From: an uncultured Erythrobacter sp.
GTDB lineage: Bacteria; Pseudomonadota; Alphaproteobacteria; Sphingomonadales; Sphingomonadaceae
NCBI GenBank assembly: GCA_947502815.1
Contig: CANNBH010000001.1
Coordinates: 2,452,818 to 2,516,817, forward strand
Length of the DNA stretch: 64,000 nucleotides
Reading direction: 5' to 3'
Shown here in pieces: positions 55,239-64,000 of this stretch. Made by a program: the position numbers and the translations under genes. How positions within the stretch are numbered: position 1 is the first letter of the stretch; each line of letters opens with the position of its first letter. Below the pieces are notes generated by a model. It had not been told where the DNA came from, did no database searches, and worked only from the letters and a program-made list of their open reading frames with translations.

Positions 55239-56045
55239 TTACTTTGCCTCGCCGCGTTTGTGCGCGGACAAAGCGCCGCGGCCGCGAGGGCCGTTGAAAT
55301 ATTCTTCGATCCACGGGTGCCCGATTTCCATCAGTTCGGGGATCGTGCCCACCGCAATAACGCGTTTATCCGCCAGCACAGCGACCCGGTCACAAATCTC
55401 ATACAACGTGTCGAGATCGTGTGTGATGAGGAACACCGTTAGGCCCAGCGTCTCTTTCAATTCGCGGGTTTGCCGGTCAAATTTGGCCGCACCAATCGGA
55501 TCAAGTCCGGCGGTTGGCTCATCCAAAAACAGCAATTCTGGATCAAGCGCGAGCGCGCGGGCCAAGCCTGCGCGTTTCTTCATTCCGCCTGACAGTTCCG
55601 ACGGATATTTTGCAATCGCCTCCTCAGGAAGGCCCGACAGCAGCACTTTATAGCGGGCAATCTCGCGCCGCAATTCATCGCCGATCTCGGGGAAAAACTG
55701 CCTAAGCGGCACTTCGACATTTTCGCCGACGGTCAGAGTCGAGAACAAGGCCCCTCCTTGGAACAGCACGCCCCACCGGCACCGCACGCCGATATCCTGA
55801 TCGGGGTCCACTTCCGTGATGGTTTGACCCAGCACATCGATCCGCCCAGCGTCGGGATATTGCAGGCCAATAATGCTGCGCATCAAGACCGATTTGCCCG
55901 TGCCCGATCCGCCGACAACCCCGATAATCTCACCGCGATTGACCGTCAGGTTGAGCCCGTCATGCACGGTGAAATCGCCAAAGGAGTTAACCAGCCCTTC
56001 AATCACGATGGGCGGTTCGTCGGCAAAACGCTTTGTCTCGTTCAT
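55239..56045 (-). CDS. mlaF: ABC transporter ATP-binding protein MlaF-type
   Basis: 268 residues. Walker A GGSGTGKSVLMRS, ABC signature LSGGMKKRAGLARAL, Walker B LLFLDEPTAGLD, and H-loop His in FLITHDLDTL. The motif order and length match MlaF/Ttg2A. It powers lipid movement with the MlaE permease, whose stop is 4 bases upstream of the ATG. The C-terminus has an extra basic tail. Confidence 0.93.
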   Translation of the reverse strand: MNETKRFADEPPIVIEGLVNSFGDFTVHDGLNLTVNRGEIIGVVGGSGTGKSVLMRSIIGLQYPDAGRIDVLGQTITEVDPDQDIGVRCRWGVLFQGGALFSTLTVGENVEVPLRQFFPEIGDELRREIARYKVLLSGLPEEAIAKYPSELSGGMKKRAGLARALALDPELLFLDEPTAGLDPIGAAKFDRQTRELKETLGLTVFLITHDLDTLYEICDRVAVLADKRVIAVGTIPELMEIGHPWIEEYFNGPRGRGALSAHKRGEAK

Positions 56046-56049
56046 CGCC

Positions 56050-57159
56050 TTACCCCCAGCCGATTTCGCTGAAGAACACCGCGAAGAACGCGTCGAGCAC
56101 GATCACCGCAAAAATCGCTGAGACAACCGCCATCGTGGTGCGTTTGCCAACCTCTTCGGAGTTCCCCTGAACCTGCATGCCGTGATAGCACCCCGCCAAA
56201 GCCACAATCAGGCCAAACACCGGCGCTTTTACAAGGCCAACCCAAACATCGTGCAGCGGCACCACTTCCTGAATGCGCTCAAGGAAGGTGAAAAACGGAA
56301 TGCCCAGCGCAAACTGCCCAACCACCGCGCCGCCGATGATGCCCACCACCGAAGCGTAAAAACCCAGCAGCACCATCATAAAGGTGCAGGCCAAAATGCG
56401 CGGGATCACCAATTTTTCAATCGGGGAAATGCCAATCGTGCGCATGGCGTCCACCTCTTCGGTGAGTTTCATGGTGCCAATTTGCGCAGCAAAGGCGCTG
56501 CCTGATCGGCCCGCGACCATGATCGCGGTCATAAGCACGCCCAATTCGCGCAGGGTGATCCGGCCAACAAGGTTCACCGTCAGCGTCTCAGCGCCAAATT
56601 GCGACAATTGCACCGCGCCTTGTTGAGCAATCACAATCCCGATCAGAAAACTCATCAGGCCGATAATCGGCAAGGCGGCAACCCCAACCAATTCCATCTG
56701 CCGCACAAGAGCGCGCATGGGAAAGCGTGATGGGTGCCGGATCAAACTGCCAAAGCCGATCAGAATGTGACCAAAAAATCCGACAACGCCAAAAACACCC
56801 GACTTCGCGGCGAAAACCTGTTCCCCGACACCAGCTGGCACCCGTTTCCACGCCGGAACGCGCGGCGGGGCCGTTTCAGCAGGGCCGCTGGTCCCGTCCA
56901 CCGCATCGAGCAATCGTTGCGCCTGGCTGTTCGCCCCGGTGACCGCGGCGTCATGCTGCGCGGCCAAGCGGCACGTCACCCACGCGCCGACGGTGTCGAT
57001 GTCCTCGACCCTAGACAAATCAATCAGAGCAATGGAATGCGGCAAATCGCGCAATTGCTTGTCCAATTCGCCGATGGTCGACACCAGCAAGGATCCTGAC
57101 AGGACCAGCTTGCCGTCTGGCGTGTCATCATCAAACGTGAATTGAGCGGCCCCATCCAT
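56050..57159 (-). CDS. mlaE: MlaE permease with N-terminal STAS domain
   Basis: 369 residues from ATG 57159; the open frame extends 12 codons further. Residues ~1-110 form a STAS-like domain (ALIDLSRVEDIDTVGAWVTC), the rest an MlaE permease: GFFGHILIGFGSLIRHPSRF, RITLRELGVLMTAIMVAGRS and GSAFAAQIGTMKLTEEVDAM with the conserved Glu-rich loop. In E. coli MlaE and the STAS protein MlaB are separate; here they are fused, an arrangement found in many alphaproteobacteria. First gene of the mla operon, divergent from valS. Confidence 0.93.
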   Translation of the reverse strand: MDGAAQFTFDDDTPDGKLVLSGSLLVSTIGELDKQLRDLPHSIALIDLSRVEDIDTVGAWVTCRLAAQHDAAVTGANSQAQRLLDAVDGTSGPAETAPPRVPAWKRVPAGVGEQVFAAKSGVFGVVGFFGHILIGFGSLIRHPSRFPMRALVRQMELVGVAALPIIGLMSFLIGIVIAQQGAVQLSQFGAETLTVNLVGRITLRELGVLMTAIMVAGRSGSAFAAQIGTMKLTEEVDAMRTIGISPIEKLVIPRILACTFMMVLLGFYASVVGIIGGAVVGQFALGIPFFTFLERIQEVVPLHDVWVGLVKAPVFGLIVALAGCYHGMQVQGNSEEVGKRTTMAVVSAIFAVIVLDAFFAVFFSEIGWG

Positions 57160-57296
57160 AGCCCAAAGGATATGTCCGCAAATGGCGATCACCACAAGTC
57201 ATGCGTGTCAGTTGTTGCACGGCAGCGTATCGCTTGGCATGGGGATGCCGATCTCTTTTTCTTGAGTGCCAGCGGGCACCAGTGAGCCAAAACACA

Positions 57297-60047
57297 ATGA
57301 CCGATACCCAGCTTCCCACCACATTTACGCCCGGCGATATTGAAACCCGGTGGTATTCCCATTGGGAGGAGACCGGCGGTTTCCGCCCTGATCGCCCCGA
57401 TGCGGAAGCCTACACGATCGTGAATCCTCCGCCCAACGTCACGGGCAGCCTGCATATCGGCCACGCGCTCGACAACACATTGCAGGATATTGTCATCCGC
57501 TATGAACGCCTGCGCGGCAAAGACGCATTGTGGGTGGTCGGCACCGATCACGCCGGGATCGCAACCCAAATGGTGGTCGAACGCCAAATGGAGGAACGTC
57601 AGGACAAACGCACCAATTACAGCCGCGAAGAATTCGTCGCGAAAGTGTGGGAGTGGAAACACGAAAGCGGCGGGACAATCACCAACCAGCTGCGCCGGCT
57701 TGGTTGTTCGATGGATTGGTCGCGCGAACAATTCACAATGGACCCGCATTTTGACAAAGCGGTGCTGAAAACCTTTGTCGATCTTTACAATGACGGCCTG
57801 ATCTACCGCGACAAGCGGTTGGTGAACTGGGATCCAAAGCTCAAAACCGCGATCAGCGACCTTGAAGTTGAAACACAGGATTTGCAGGGCAGTTTCTGGC
57901 ACTTCAAATACCCGCTCGAAGACGGCGTGACGCTGAGCGATGGCCGCGATTACATCGAAGTTGCGACCACACGCCCGGAAACCATGCTCGCCGATATGGC
58001 GGTCGCGGTGCACCCAAATGATGAACGGTATGCCAGCGTTGTTGGCAAACATGTTGTCTTGCCGATCACAGGCCGCCGCATTCCGATTGTCGCGGATGAA
58101 CACGCCGATCCTGAACTGGGCAGCGGCGCGGTGAAGATCACGCCGGGGCATGACTTCAACGATTTCGAGGTCGGCAAGCGCGCCGGAATCGCCGCGGGCG
58201 ATATGCTCAACATGCTCGATGGCAATGCCGATGTCTGCCAGACGGCGGATGGATTGGTGCCCGACGAATTTATCGGCCTGCACCGTTTCAAACGCGACGG
58301 CAAAGACGGCGCGCGTGAAGCGGTGGTTGCCCGGCTAAAAGCGGACGGGTTCCTGATCCCGCACATCGCCAAAACCAAAAAGGGCGAAGAGGTCGAACAC
58401 GACGCTGAACCGCGCAAAATCGCGACACCATTCGGTGATCGCGGCGGCGTGGTGATCGAACCGTGGCTGACCGACCAATGGTATGTTGATGCGGAAACGC
58501 TGGCGGCGAAACCCATCAAAGACGTGCGCGATGGCACGATCGAGATTGTGCCCAAGAGCTGGGAAAAAACCTTCTTCAACTGGATGGAGAACATTCAGCC
58601 ATGGTGCGTGTCGCGCCAATTGTGGTGGGGCCACCAAATTCCGGCTTGGTTCGACGATGAAGGCAATGTCTTTGTCGCCGCCAATGAAGCAGAAGCGCAG
58701 GCCCAAGCAGGCGCCGGTGTTGCGCTTAAGCGCGATAACGACGTCCTCGACACATGGTTCTCTTCCGCGCTGTGGCCTTTCGCGACGCTTGGTTGGCCCG
58801 AAGAAGGCCAGCCACTGCTCGACAAACACTTCCCCAACAACCTGCTCATCAGCGGGTTCGACATCCTGTTTTTCTGGGATGCGCGGATGATGATGATGGG
58901 TCAGTACAACATGGGGCAGGCCCCTTGGCCCAAACTGTATTTGCATGGGTTGGTTCGCGCAGCCGACGGCGCAAAGATGTCCAAATCCAAAGGCAATGTC
59001 GTCGATCCGCTTGGCCTGATTGACCAATATGGCGCGGATGCGCTGCGGTTCTTTATGGCCGCGATGGAAAGCCAAGGCCGCGACATCAAAATGGATGAAA
59101 AGCGGGTCGAGGGATACCGCAACTTTGCCACCAAGCTGTGGAATGCAACGCGGTTTTGCCAGTCCAATGGCATTGGCGCGTCTGGCACATTGAAGGCCCC
59201 GCCTGCGCGCCTCGCCGCCAACCAATGGATCATCGGCGAAGTGCAAACGGTCTGCGAAGAGATCGAACAGGCGATGACCGATCTGCGTTTCGACGCTGCG
59301 TCCAACGCGATCTATCAATTCACTTGGAGCAAGTTTTGCGATTGGTATCTTGAGCTGATCAAGCCGGTCTTTAATTCAGAGGCCGACAATCCAGCCGCCG
59401 TTGAAACCCGCGCGGTTGCCGGGTGGGCGCTCGATCAGATCTTTGTCATGCTACACCCCTTCATGCCCTTCATCACCGAAGAGCTGTGGCATGCACAGGC
59501 CACTTACCGTGGGGGTGAAAGGGCGTATGACATTATCACGGCCAGCTGGCCCAATCCGCGCGCGGAAGTTTCCAAAGAGGCCACCGATGCCATCGACTGG
59601 GTGATCGAACTCACCAGCAATGTTCGCAGCGCCAAGAATGAGCTGGGCATTGCGCCGGGTGCGAAATTGGCGGCGTTCTTGCCGGATGCCTCGGCCCTTG
59701 CGACCAGCACGATTGACCGGTCATCCGCCGCGATTGAACGGCTTGCCCGGCTGACCCCAGTGACGATTGGCGAAGCGCCGAGTGGCCCCGCCATGCAGGT
59801 CACGGCGGGCGGCGATGTGTTCATCATCCCGCTCGAAGGGATCATCGACATCGCTGAGGAAAAGGCGCGGCTGGAAAAGGCTTTGGCCGTATCGCAGAAA
59901 GAGGCAAAATCGCTCGAAGGGCGGCTGTCCAACGCGAATTTCGTCGAACGCGCCAAACCCGAAGCGGTGGAGAAGGCAAAGGCCGATTTTGCGCATCACT
60001 CAGAAGAAGCGGCGAGGCTCGAAGGGGCGCTGGCCCGGTTGGGCTAG
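57297..60047 (+). CDS. valS: Valyl-tRNA synthetase
   Basis: 916 residues from ATG 57297. Class I synthetase motifs: HIGH box as [15 protein letters not shown] in [14 protein letters not shown], and the ValRS-typical N-terminus [14 protein letters not shown]. The editing domain is present ([19 protein letters not shown]), and the C-terminal coiled coil ([20 protein letters not shown]) typical of bacterial ValRS ends the protein. It charges tRNA-Val and clears threonine. No T-box or other leader is visible. Confidence 0.97.
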   Translation: MTDTQLPTTFTPGDIETRWYSHWEETGGFRPDRPDAEAYTIVNPPPNVTGSLHIGHALDNTLQDIVIRYERLRGKDALWVVGTDHAGIATQMVVERQMEERQDKRTNYSREEFVAKVWEWKHESGGTITNQLRRLGCSMDWSREQFTMDPHFDKAVLKTFVDLYNDGLIYRDKRLVNWDPKLKTAISDLEVETQDLQGSFWHFKYPLEDGVTLSDGRDYIEVATTRPETMLADMAVAVHPNDERYASVVGKHVVLPITGRRIPIVADEHADPELGSGAVKITPGHDFNDFEVGKRAGIAAGDMLNMLDGNADVCQTADGLVPDEFIGLHRFKRDGKDGAREAVVARLKADGFLIPHIAKTKKGEEVEHDAEPRKIATPFGDRGGVVIEPWLTDQWYVDAETLAAKPIKDVRDGTIEIVPKSWEKTFFNWMENIQPWCVSRQLWWGHQIPAWFDDEGNVFVAANEAEAQAQAGAGVALKRDNDVLDTWFSSALWPFATLGWPEEGQPLLDKHFPNNLLISGFDILFFWDARMMMMGQYNMGQAPWPKLYLHGLVRAADGAKMSKSKGNVVDPLGLIDQYGADALRFFMAAMESQGRDIKMDEKRVEGYRNFATKLWNATRFCQSNGIGASGTLKAPPARLAANQWIIGEVQTVCEEIEQAMTDLRFDAASNAIYQFTWSKFCDWYLELIKPVFNSEADNPAAVETRAVAGWALDQIFVMLHPFMPFITEELWHAQATYRGGERAYDIITASWPNPRAEVSKEATDAIDWVIELTSNVRSAKNELGIAPGAKLAAFLPDASALATSTIDRSSAAIERLARLTPVTIGEAPSGPAMQVTAGGDVFIIPLEGIIDIAEEKARLEKALAVSQKEAKSLEGRLSNANFVERAKPEAVEKAKADFAHHSEEAARLEGALARLG

Positions 60048-60234
60048 TTTCCTACTGGCGCCCGGTGTGCGATTAAGACGCTATGAGCATTGCGGCGCCC
60101 CTATTTTGTGCTTTGATTCGGCAGCTTTCCGGCGCGTGGGCGGCCCGCAGGGTTTTTGCCTCTGGACCGTGTAACATGCGGTCCATGTCTCTGCTAAGTG
60201 ATTGCAAACAGGTGGTTTCACGAATCGAGCGCGT

Positions 60235-60972
60235 ATGGCCGATCTAGTCCTCGCAACCGACGATAACGGCGGACCAGAGATCTTCGCATCCCTTCAAGGC
60301 GAAGGGCCAAGCGCAGGGATGCCGGTCGCCTTCATCCGCCTGTCGCGCTGCAACCTTGCCTGCACATGGTGCGACACACCCTATACATGGCATTTCGATG
60401 GGGATGAACGCGATCACCGTGATGGCGTCACCTATGATCGCAAAGCCAATCAAGTCACGCTTTCGGTCCAAGACGCCGCCGCGCGGATCGCGGCGCTGGG
60501 GCAAAACAGGTTGGTCATCACCGGCGGTGAACCGCTGCTGCAGGCCGGCGCTCTGGCTGAAATGCTGGAGCATCTGCCTGACATCAGCGTTGAGATCGAA
60601 ACCAACGGCACAGTGAAAGTGCCCGCCCGGCTCGACATTCGAACCGATCAATTCAACATCAGTCCAAAGCTGTCTCATTCAGGGAATGCAGCCGAGATTG
60701 CCTTGGTTCCTGAGCGACTCGATGGCTTCGCCGCTGACCCGCGCGCCTTCTTCAAATTCGTCATTGCCGATTCGTCAGACGTGGATGAGGTGATTGCTCT
60801 TAGGGATAAATATCGCTTTGCCGCAGGGCATGTGTTCCTGATGGCCGAAGGCACGGACAGTAAGCCACTGCGAAATAAGCAAAAATGGCTGAGCGAATTG
60901 TGCGTTGAGCATGGTTTCAGAATGTCAGACCGGCTGCATATTCACCTTTACGGGGACACCCGCGCGACCTAA
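60235..60972 (+). CDS. queE: 7-carboxy-7-deazaguanine synthase QueE
   Basis: 245 residues from ATG 60235. Radical-SAM cluster motif CxxxCxxC (Cys39, Cys43, Cys46) in RCNLACTWCDTPYTW, preceded by GEGPSAGMPVAFIR. Additional family motifs: LVITGGEPLLQ and VEIETNGTVKVP. QueE converts carboxy-tetrahydropterin to 7-carboxy-7-deazaguanine in the queuosine pathway. The other queuosine genes are not in the window. The TIR-receptor gene begins 22 bases downstream on the same strand. A 7-bp hairpin lies upstream at 60163-60185; its role is unknown. Confidence 0.94.
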   Translation: MADLVLATDDNGGPEIFASLQGEGPSAGMPVAFIRLSRCNLACTWCDTPYTWHFDGDERDHRDGVTYDRKANQVTLSVQDAAARIAALGQNRLVITGGEPLLQAGALAEMLEHLPDISVEIETNGTVKVPARLDIRTDQFNISPKLSHSGNAAEIALVPERLDGFAADPRAFFKFVIADSSDVDEVIALRDKYRFAAGHVFLMAEGTDSKPLRNKQKWLSELCVEHGFRMSDRLHIHLYGDTRAT

Positions 60973-60994
60973 TATTCACGCAGGGGCAAGGTTC

Positions 60995-62785
60995 ATGGAT
61001 ATTTTCATCAGTTACTCCCGGGCAGACCGGGAACGTGTCGATCACATCGCGAAAGCGCTTCAAGCCGAGGGGTATGAGGTGTGGTGGGACCGTGACATTC
61101 GCGCGGGCGAAGAATTTGACCATGTCATTGATAAAGCGATCAAGAATTCGAGCGCAATTGTCGTCGTCTGGTCCGATCAATCGATCAACAGCCGCTGGGT
61201 CAAGGAAGAGGCCGAAGACGGCGTAGAGGCTGACACTTTGGTCCCCGTAACCATCGATCCGGTCGTCATTCCGCGCGGGTTTCGGCGCATTCAGGCGGCC
61301 GAATTGCAAGATGGCGGCAATGATCCCACGACAAGCGTGAACTGGCCCGAATTCTTGGATTCGGTTCGCAAAATCGCCGGAGCGGGTGCCGGAATACCAT
61401 CAAGCGGAACGCCGAAGTCCCCAGAAGAATTGCTGAACGACATCACCTCTAAAGCCGCCACTGCATCGTCTGGTTCCGGCACAGCGGCAAGTTCAGCCAC
61501 TCCGGCATGGAAACGATATTGGCCCATAGCGGCCAGCCTTGTCGGAGTTGTTTTGGCCGGATTCTTTGCGCTCCAAATGTTTGGCGGACGCAGCGTCCCT
61601 CCCCCGCCCGAAGACATGACGCCGGTGGTGCTCGGCATCTATCCCAATGAGAGTTTCGGGATTGATCAGGCCGATGGATTGCGCGCCGCCTTTGCCGACA
61701 CACCATCGGTAATCATCCGCGACCTGGCCGCTTCGCTCGACGAAATGAAAGGCCGCAATGCGCCGCAACTGATCGACGGGCTGAGAGCCAATTTGGCTGA
61801 GCGCAATGTGATCGCCATTGTTGGCCCATCGATCACTGAATTTACACCCGAAGTGCTCAGTGTGGTCGAGGAAAGCGGTCGGCGTCCCGCGATTGTCCTC
61901 ACAACGGCATCGTCGCGTGCAAACATTGGCTGGGATGAAAGCGAGTTGCCAATTTTCCGCGTGGGGTCCGGAATGGATGAGCGAGCGGAGCAATTCTCAC
62001 GCCTCGCCCAAAACACCGTGGCAAGCGGGGTTGAACTGATTTTGCTTTACGAGTCTGTGCCCAATTCGAACGATCTGACCTACGGACAATTGTTCTTTCA
62101 ACGCATAACTGAACGTCTGCCGCAATGGCAGGAATGGTCCGACCAAAATCGCGTGCGCTCCATGTCTTACACCCGCGGCGAGATTATGGACAAAGTCTCT
62201 TTGCCCCGCGTTCGTCCGATTTTCGACCAACGCAAAATGATCATCGTAGTCGGGCTGTCGAGCGATTACCGCGAGCTGGTCGAAAACCTTTATGGCGCGG
62301 ACCAGGAACCGCGTGCGGCTTTGCTGGGCGGATGGAATTCGAGCAAAGCGGTCCAACAAATCAGCGCCGAAATGGACATCCAACACACCCGGTTGTTCGA
62401 TATGACCGACGTCTTCCGCAGCCCCGCCGACACGCGCGGCCTGCCGGATTCGGTGCGGTTCCAAGAGACCTTTGGCACGCTGACCCCCGCCCTTCGTCAG
62501 GAAGCGGTAGCATACGATTCCGGTCTTGTTATCAAACAGGCCGTTGGCCAAATGGAAGGCGAGATCACCGCCGAAAAACTGGTCGAAATCTTGCGCGGAC
62601 AACGTTTCAACGGGATCACCGGAGAAATCGCCTTTGACGAGGACGGAGCGTCTTGGGGCCAAAACACAGGGCAAGCGGGCGGGATGCGGCCGCTGTACAA
62701 CCTGCGCTACAACCCATCGGCGACCAACTGGAATGAAATTGAGAACTTTGACGCTTTATTGGGCACCGTGGTTGCCAGCAATTAA
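60995..62785 (+). CDS. TIR-domain transmembrane receptor with periplasmic-binding-protein-like sensor domain
   Basis: 596 residues from ATG 60995 (AAGG upstream). Residues 1-130: bacterial TIR domain (MDIFISYSRADRERV, YEVWWDRDIRAGEEF, AIVVVWSDQSINSRW) with Glu72 at the W+4 position used as catalytic Glu in NAD-cleaving TIRs. Residues ~140-170: Ser/Gly/Ala linker. Residues ~175-196: a single span (YWPIAASLVGVVLAGFFALQ) preceded by Lys-Arg, which by the positive-inside rule places the TIR in the cytoplasm. Residues ~212-580: a type 1 periplasmic-binding-protein fold of the Leu/Ile/Val-binding kind (VVLGIYPNESFGIDQADGL, VIAIVGPSITEF, AVAYDSGLVIKQAVGQME, FNGITGEIAFDEDG). No signal peptide. Role in signalling or defence is inference. 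Confidence 0.85.
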   Translation: MDIFISYSRADRERVDHIAKALQAEGYEVWWDRDIRAGEEFDHVIDKAIKNSSAIVVVWSDQSINSRWVKEEAEDGVEADTLVPVTIDPVVIPRGFRRIQAAELQDGGNDPTTSVNWPEFLDSVRKIAGAGAGIPSSGTPKSPEELLNDITSKAATASSGSGTAASSATPAWKRYWPIAASLVGVVLAGFFALQMFGGRSVPPPPEDMTPVVLGIYPNESFGIDQADGLRAAFADTPSVIIRDLAASLDEMKGRNAPQLIDGLRANLAERNVIAIVGPSITEFTPEVLSVVEESGRRPAIVLTTASSRANIGWDESELPIFRVGSGMDERAEQFSRLAQNTVASGVELILLYESVPNSNDLTYGQLFFQRITERLPQWQEWSDQNRVRSMSYTRGEIMDKVSLPRVRPIFDQRKMIIVVGLSSDYRELVENLYGADQEPRAALLGGWNSSKAVQQISAEMDIQHTRLFDMTDVFRSPADTRGLPDSVRFQETFGTLTPALRQEAVAYDSGLVIKQAVGQMEGEITAEKLVEILRGQRFNGITGEIAFDEDGASWGQNTGQAGGMRPLYNLRYNPSATNWNEIENFDALLGTVVASN

Positions 62786-62860
62786 CGTGATACCGGAGCC
62801 TGCAGCAGAGCAAATGGCTGCGTTTTCGCAAGTGCCATAATTGAAGTCTGAAGCGCCAAT

Positions 62861-63571
62861 ATGAGCTATTCACAACAGAAACACGCTAGCGGCATGATTG
62901 AGGTGGTCCAGAGGAATTCTTCATCCCGAGGGCGGCGCTGGAAAATGAGATTTTTGCCGACCTCGAGGCGTATCCGGGCAACGATATCTTGCTTGAAAAG
63001 TTGGAAACCAATTTCCCGCGCGCCTTTGATGATTTCAAAGAAACGCTGGGCCGCGCGGCGCGCTCTGACGGGCCGGAAGACCGCGTCTTGGTTGCTGGGA
63101 ATCGCTGGATCGCCGAATTTTTTGCCAGCCGCGATCGGGATTTTGCCGGCGCGCCAATCACAAATCTAGATGCCGTGATCAATTTGGAGCAAGGTTTTCT
63201 CGAAGCTTTGCGTGACCACGACGAATATGCCTGCGCTGCCTATGCAAAGGGGGAGCCTCAGGACGAACCGCTTCGATGTTGCTGGCTGAGAAATCGTTGC
63301 AGCGCGAATTTCAGCTATCCTTGCTGGCCGCAGCGATCAGCAATTGCGATTTGCCCTGTCACTCACCGAGTACGAGGCGCTCACCGCTACGCTGCGCCAA
63401 AACGGCCTGAACGACGAACAGATCGACGTCGTCTACGGCGCTGCAGAACCCGGTTCAATTGGAGCACCGCTCGCATGCGAGATGGCCTTGGAATTGGTCA
63501 AAGCCATTCGCGCGCAACCAGAAGAACCGCGCGCTTCGTTGATCGCGGCCTACACCAGCGGGGCGGAGTAA
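62861..63571 (+). pseudogene. Frameshifted gene of unknown function
   Basis: Coding-like sequence that changes frame several times. A possible start (ATG 62861 or 62894, MIEVV) moves near 62910 into a frame reading PEEFFIPRAALENEIFADLE and on through FPRAFDDFKETLGRAARSDG to YACAAYAKGEP. Near 63275 it shifts to MLLAEKSLQREFQLSLLAAA, and near 63335 to LRFALSLTEYEALTATLRQN, ending YTSGAE and a stop at 63571. Each piece has the codon style of the neighbours, and no single frame covers it. At least three indels are needed, which is more than a single read error would explain. Family not recognised. Confidence 0.6.
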
Positions 63572-63580
63572 GCCCTTCGC

Positions 63581-64000
63581 TTACCCTTGTGAACGCCACC
63601 GCAGCACGACGCGCTCAACCAATTCCTCTTCGCCGCCGCCGCTGTTCCACAGCTCTGCAAAGCTTGGATCTTCGGATGCTGGGCGTTTGTGTTCTTCGAG
63701 ATTGTCAAAATTGACGCGGATCGGAATTGCGACACCCTCGCCGCAAATGATCACTTCCCGGTTGCGCAAAGCTGGAATGGAATCGAGGAAACCGCGCGCG
63801 CCTTCGGGCATCGCGGCCTTCACGAACGCCTGATCTCGGTCGTTGTTCAAACGCATGGAAAGGATCGTGCCGCATTGCGACAGAACCCCTTCGGCAAGGT
63901 CAGATGGTCGCTGTGTAATAAGGCCCAGCGAGATACCGTATTTCCGGCCCTCTTTCGCAATCCGGCTTAGGATTTTGGCGACCGATGAACCATCGGAGTT
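63581..64000 (-). CDS. HerA-like (DUF87) P-loop ATPase, C-terminal part (start outside window)
   Basis: 140 codons open to the window edge. The segment VAKILSRIAKEGRKYGISLG then LITQRPSDLAEGVLSQCGTI matches the motif III/sensor region of HerA-type hexameric ATPases, followed by RLNNDRDQAFVKAAMPEG and GFLDSIPALRNREVIICGEG. The P-loop and the true start are outside. HerA proteins pump DNA in end processing with NurA, or act in defence with SIR2 or other partners. It converges on the pseudogene beside the TIR receptor. Housekeeping use is the default assumption. Confidence 0.8.
   Translation of the reverse strand, partial: NSDGSSVAKILSRIAKEGRKYGISLGLITQRPSDLAEGVLSQCGTILSMRLNNDRDQAFVKAAMPEGARGFLDSIPALRNREVIICGEGVAIPIRVNFDNLEEHKRPASEDPSFAELWNSGGGEEELVERVVLRWRSQG

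Noticed and set aside
57189..58283. 364-codon frame opposite valS
   Set aside because: Antisense shadow of conserved ValRS codons.
60048..60234. Possible preQ1 riboswitch before queE
   Set aside because: Looked for because queE genes can carry one; no matching pseudoknot pattern was found.
60083..60247. 54-codon frame overlapping the queE start
   Set aside because: No ribosome-binding site and no protein-like pattern; queE explains the region.

Overview
The window reads as chromosomal DNA of an alphaproteobacterium, most likely Sphingomonadales and probably close to Erythrobacter/Altererythrobacter. This is inferred from the gene mix (Tad/Flp pilus locus, two very large TonB-dependent receptors, an ATP12-type F1-ATPase chaperone, a STAS-MlaE permease fusion, GatCAB) and the moderately GC-rich codon use. 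No tRNA, rRNA, CRISPR array, insertion sequence or integrase was seen. Genes are densely packed, many pairs overlap as ATGA/GTGA, and convergent pairs are separated by strong bidirectional terminators.

Layout. 1-6.7 kb: Tad/Flp pilus genes cpaB (cut by the window edge), cpaC, cpaD, cpaE, tadB, tadC, with no cpaF ATPase gene where it is normally found. 6.7-9.6 kb (minus): MarR regulator coupled to a crotonase, then a secreted serine-hydrolase (beta-lactamase family). 10-11.9 kb: a coupled pair, a capsule-type glycosyltransferase-like protein and a CMP-sugar synthetase-like protein. 12-14.8 kb: two SDRs and a thiolase (lipid/CoA metabolism). 14.9-18.3 kb: two Fe(II)/2-oxoglutarate oxygenases (one with a TPR array) and a methyltransferase. 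18.5-28.1 kb: TonB receptor, small exported protein, S9 peptidase, TonB receptor, which suggests peptide or oligomer uptake. 28.4-36.4 kb: clpB with a recognisable heat-shock promoter, divergent from a penicillin-acylase-family Ntn hydrolase, then a two-domain M16 protease. 36.5-41.3 kb: small envelope genes including a 29-residue membrane peptide, an OmpA-family protein, a phytase-like esterase and a decayed 3' fragment of such a gene. 41.3-46.6 kb: gatC-gatA, four coupled membrane-protein genes (one an acyltransferase), then gatB. 46.6-49.4 kb: DUF4153-like membrane protein, FKBP, rpsU. 49.7-53.6 kb: a tightly overlapping run, crcB, RluA-type pseudouridine synthase, PaiB-like, HAD phosphatase, small membrane protein, ATP12. 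53.6-57.2 kb: Mla-type lipid ABC transporter. 57.3-61 kb: valS and queE. 61-64 kb: a TIR-domain transmembrane protein, a frameshifted pseudogene and the C-terminus of a HerA-like ATPase.

The most interesting item is the protein at 60995-62785. It has a cytoplasmic TIR domain with the NADase-type glutamate position, one membrane span and a periplasmic Leu/Ile/Val-binding-protein-like sensor domain, so it looks like a one-piece bacterial transmembrane TIR receptor. Secondary points are the missing cpaF, the hidden 29-residue ORF, a motif shared upstream of both TonB-receptor genes, the sigma-32 promoter of clpB, and two decayed genes (38.5 kb and 62.9-63.6 kb).
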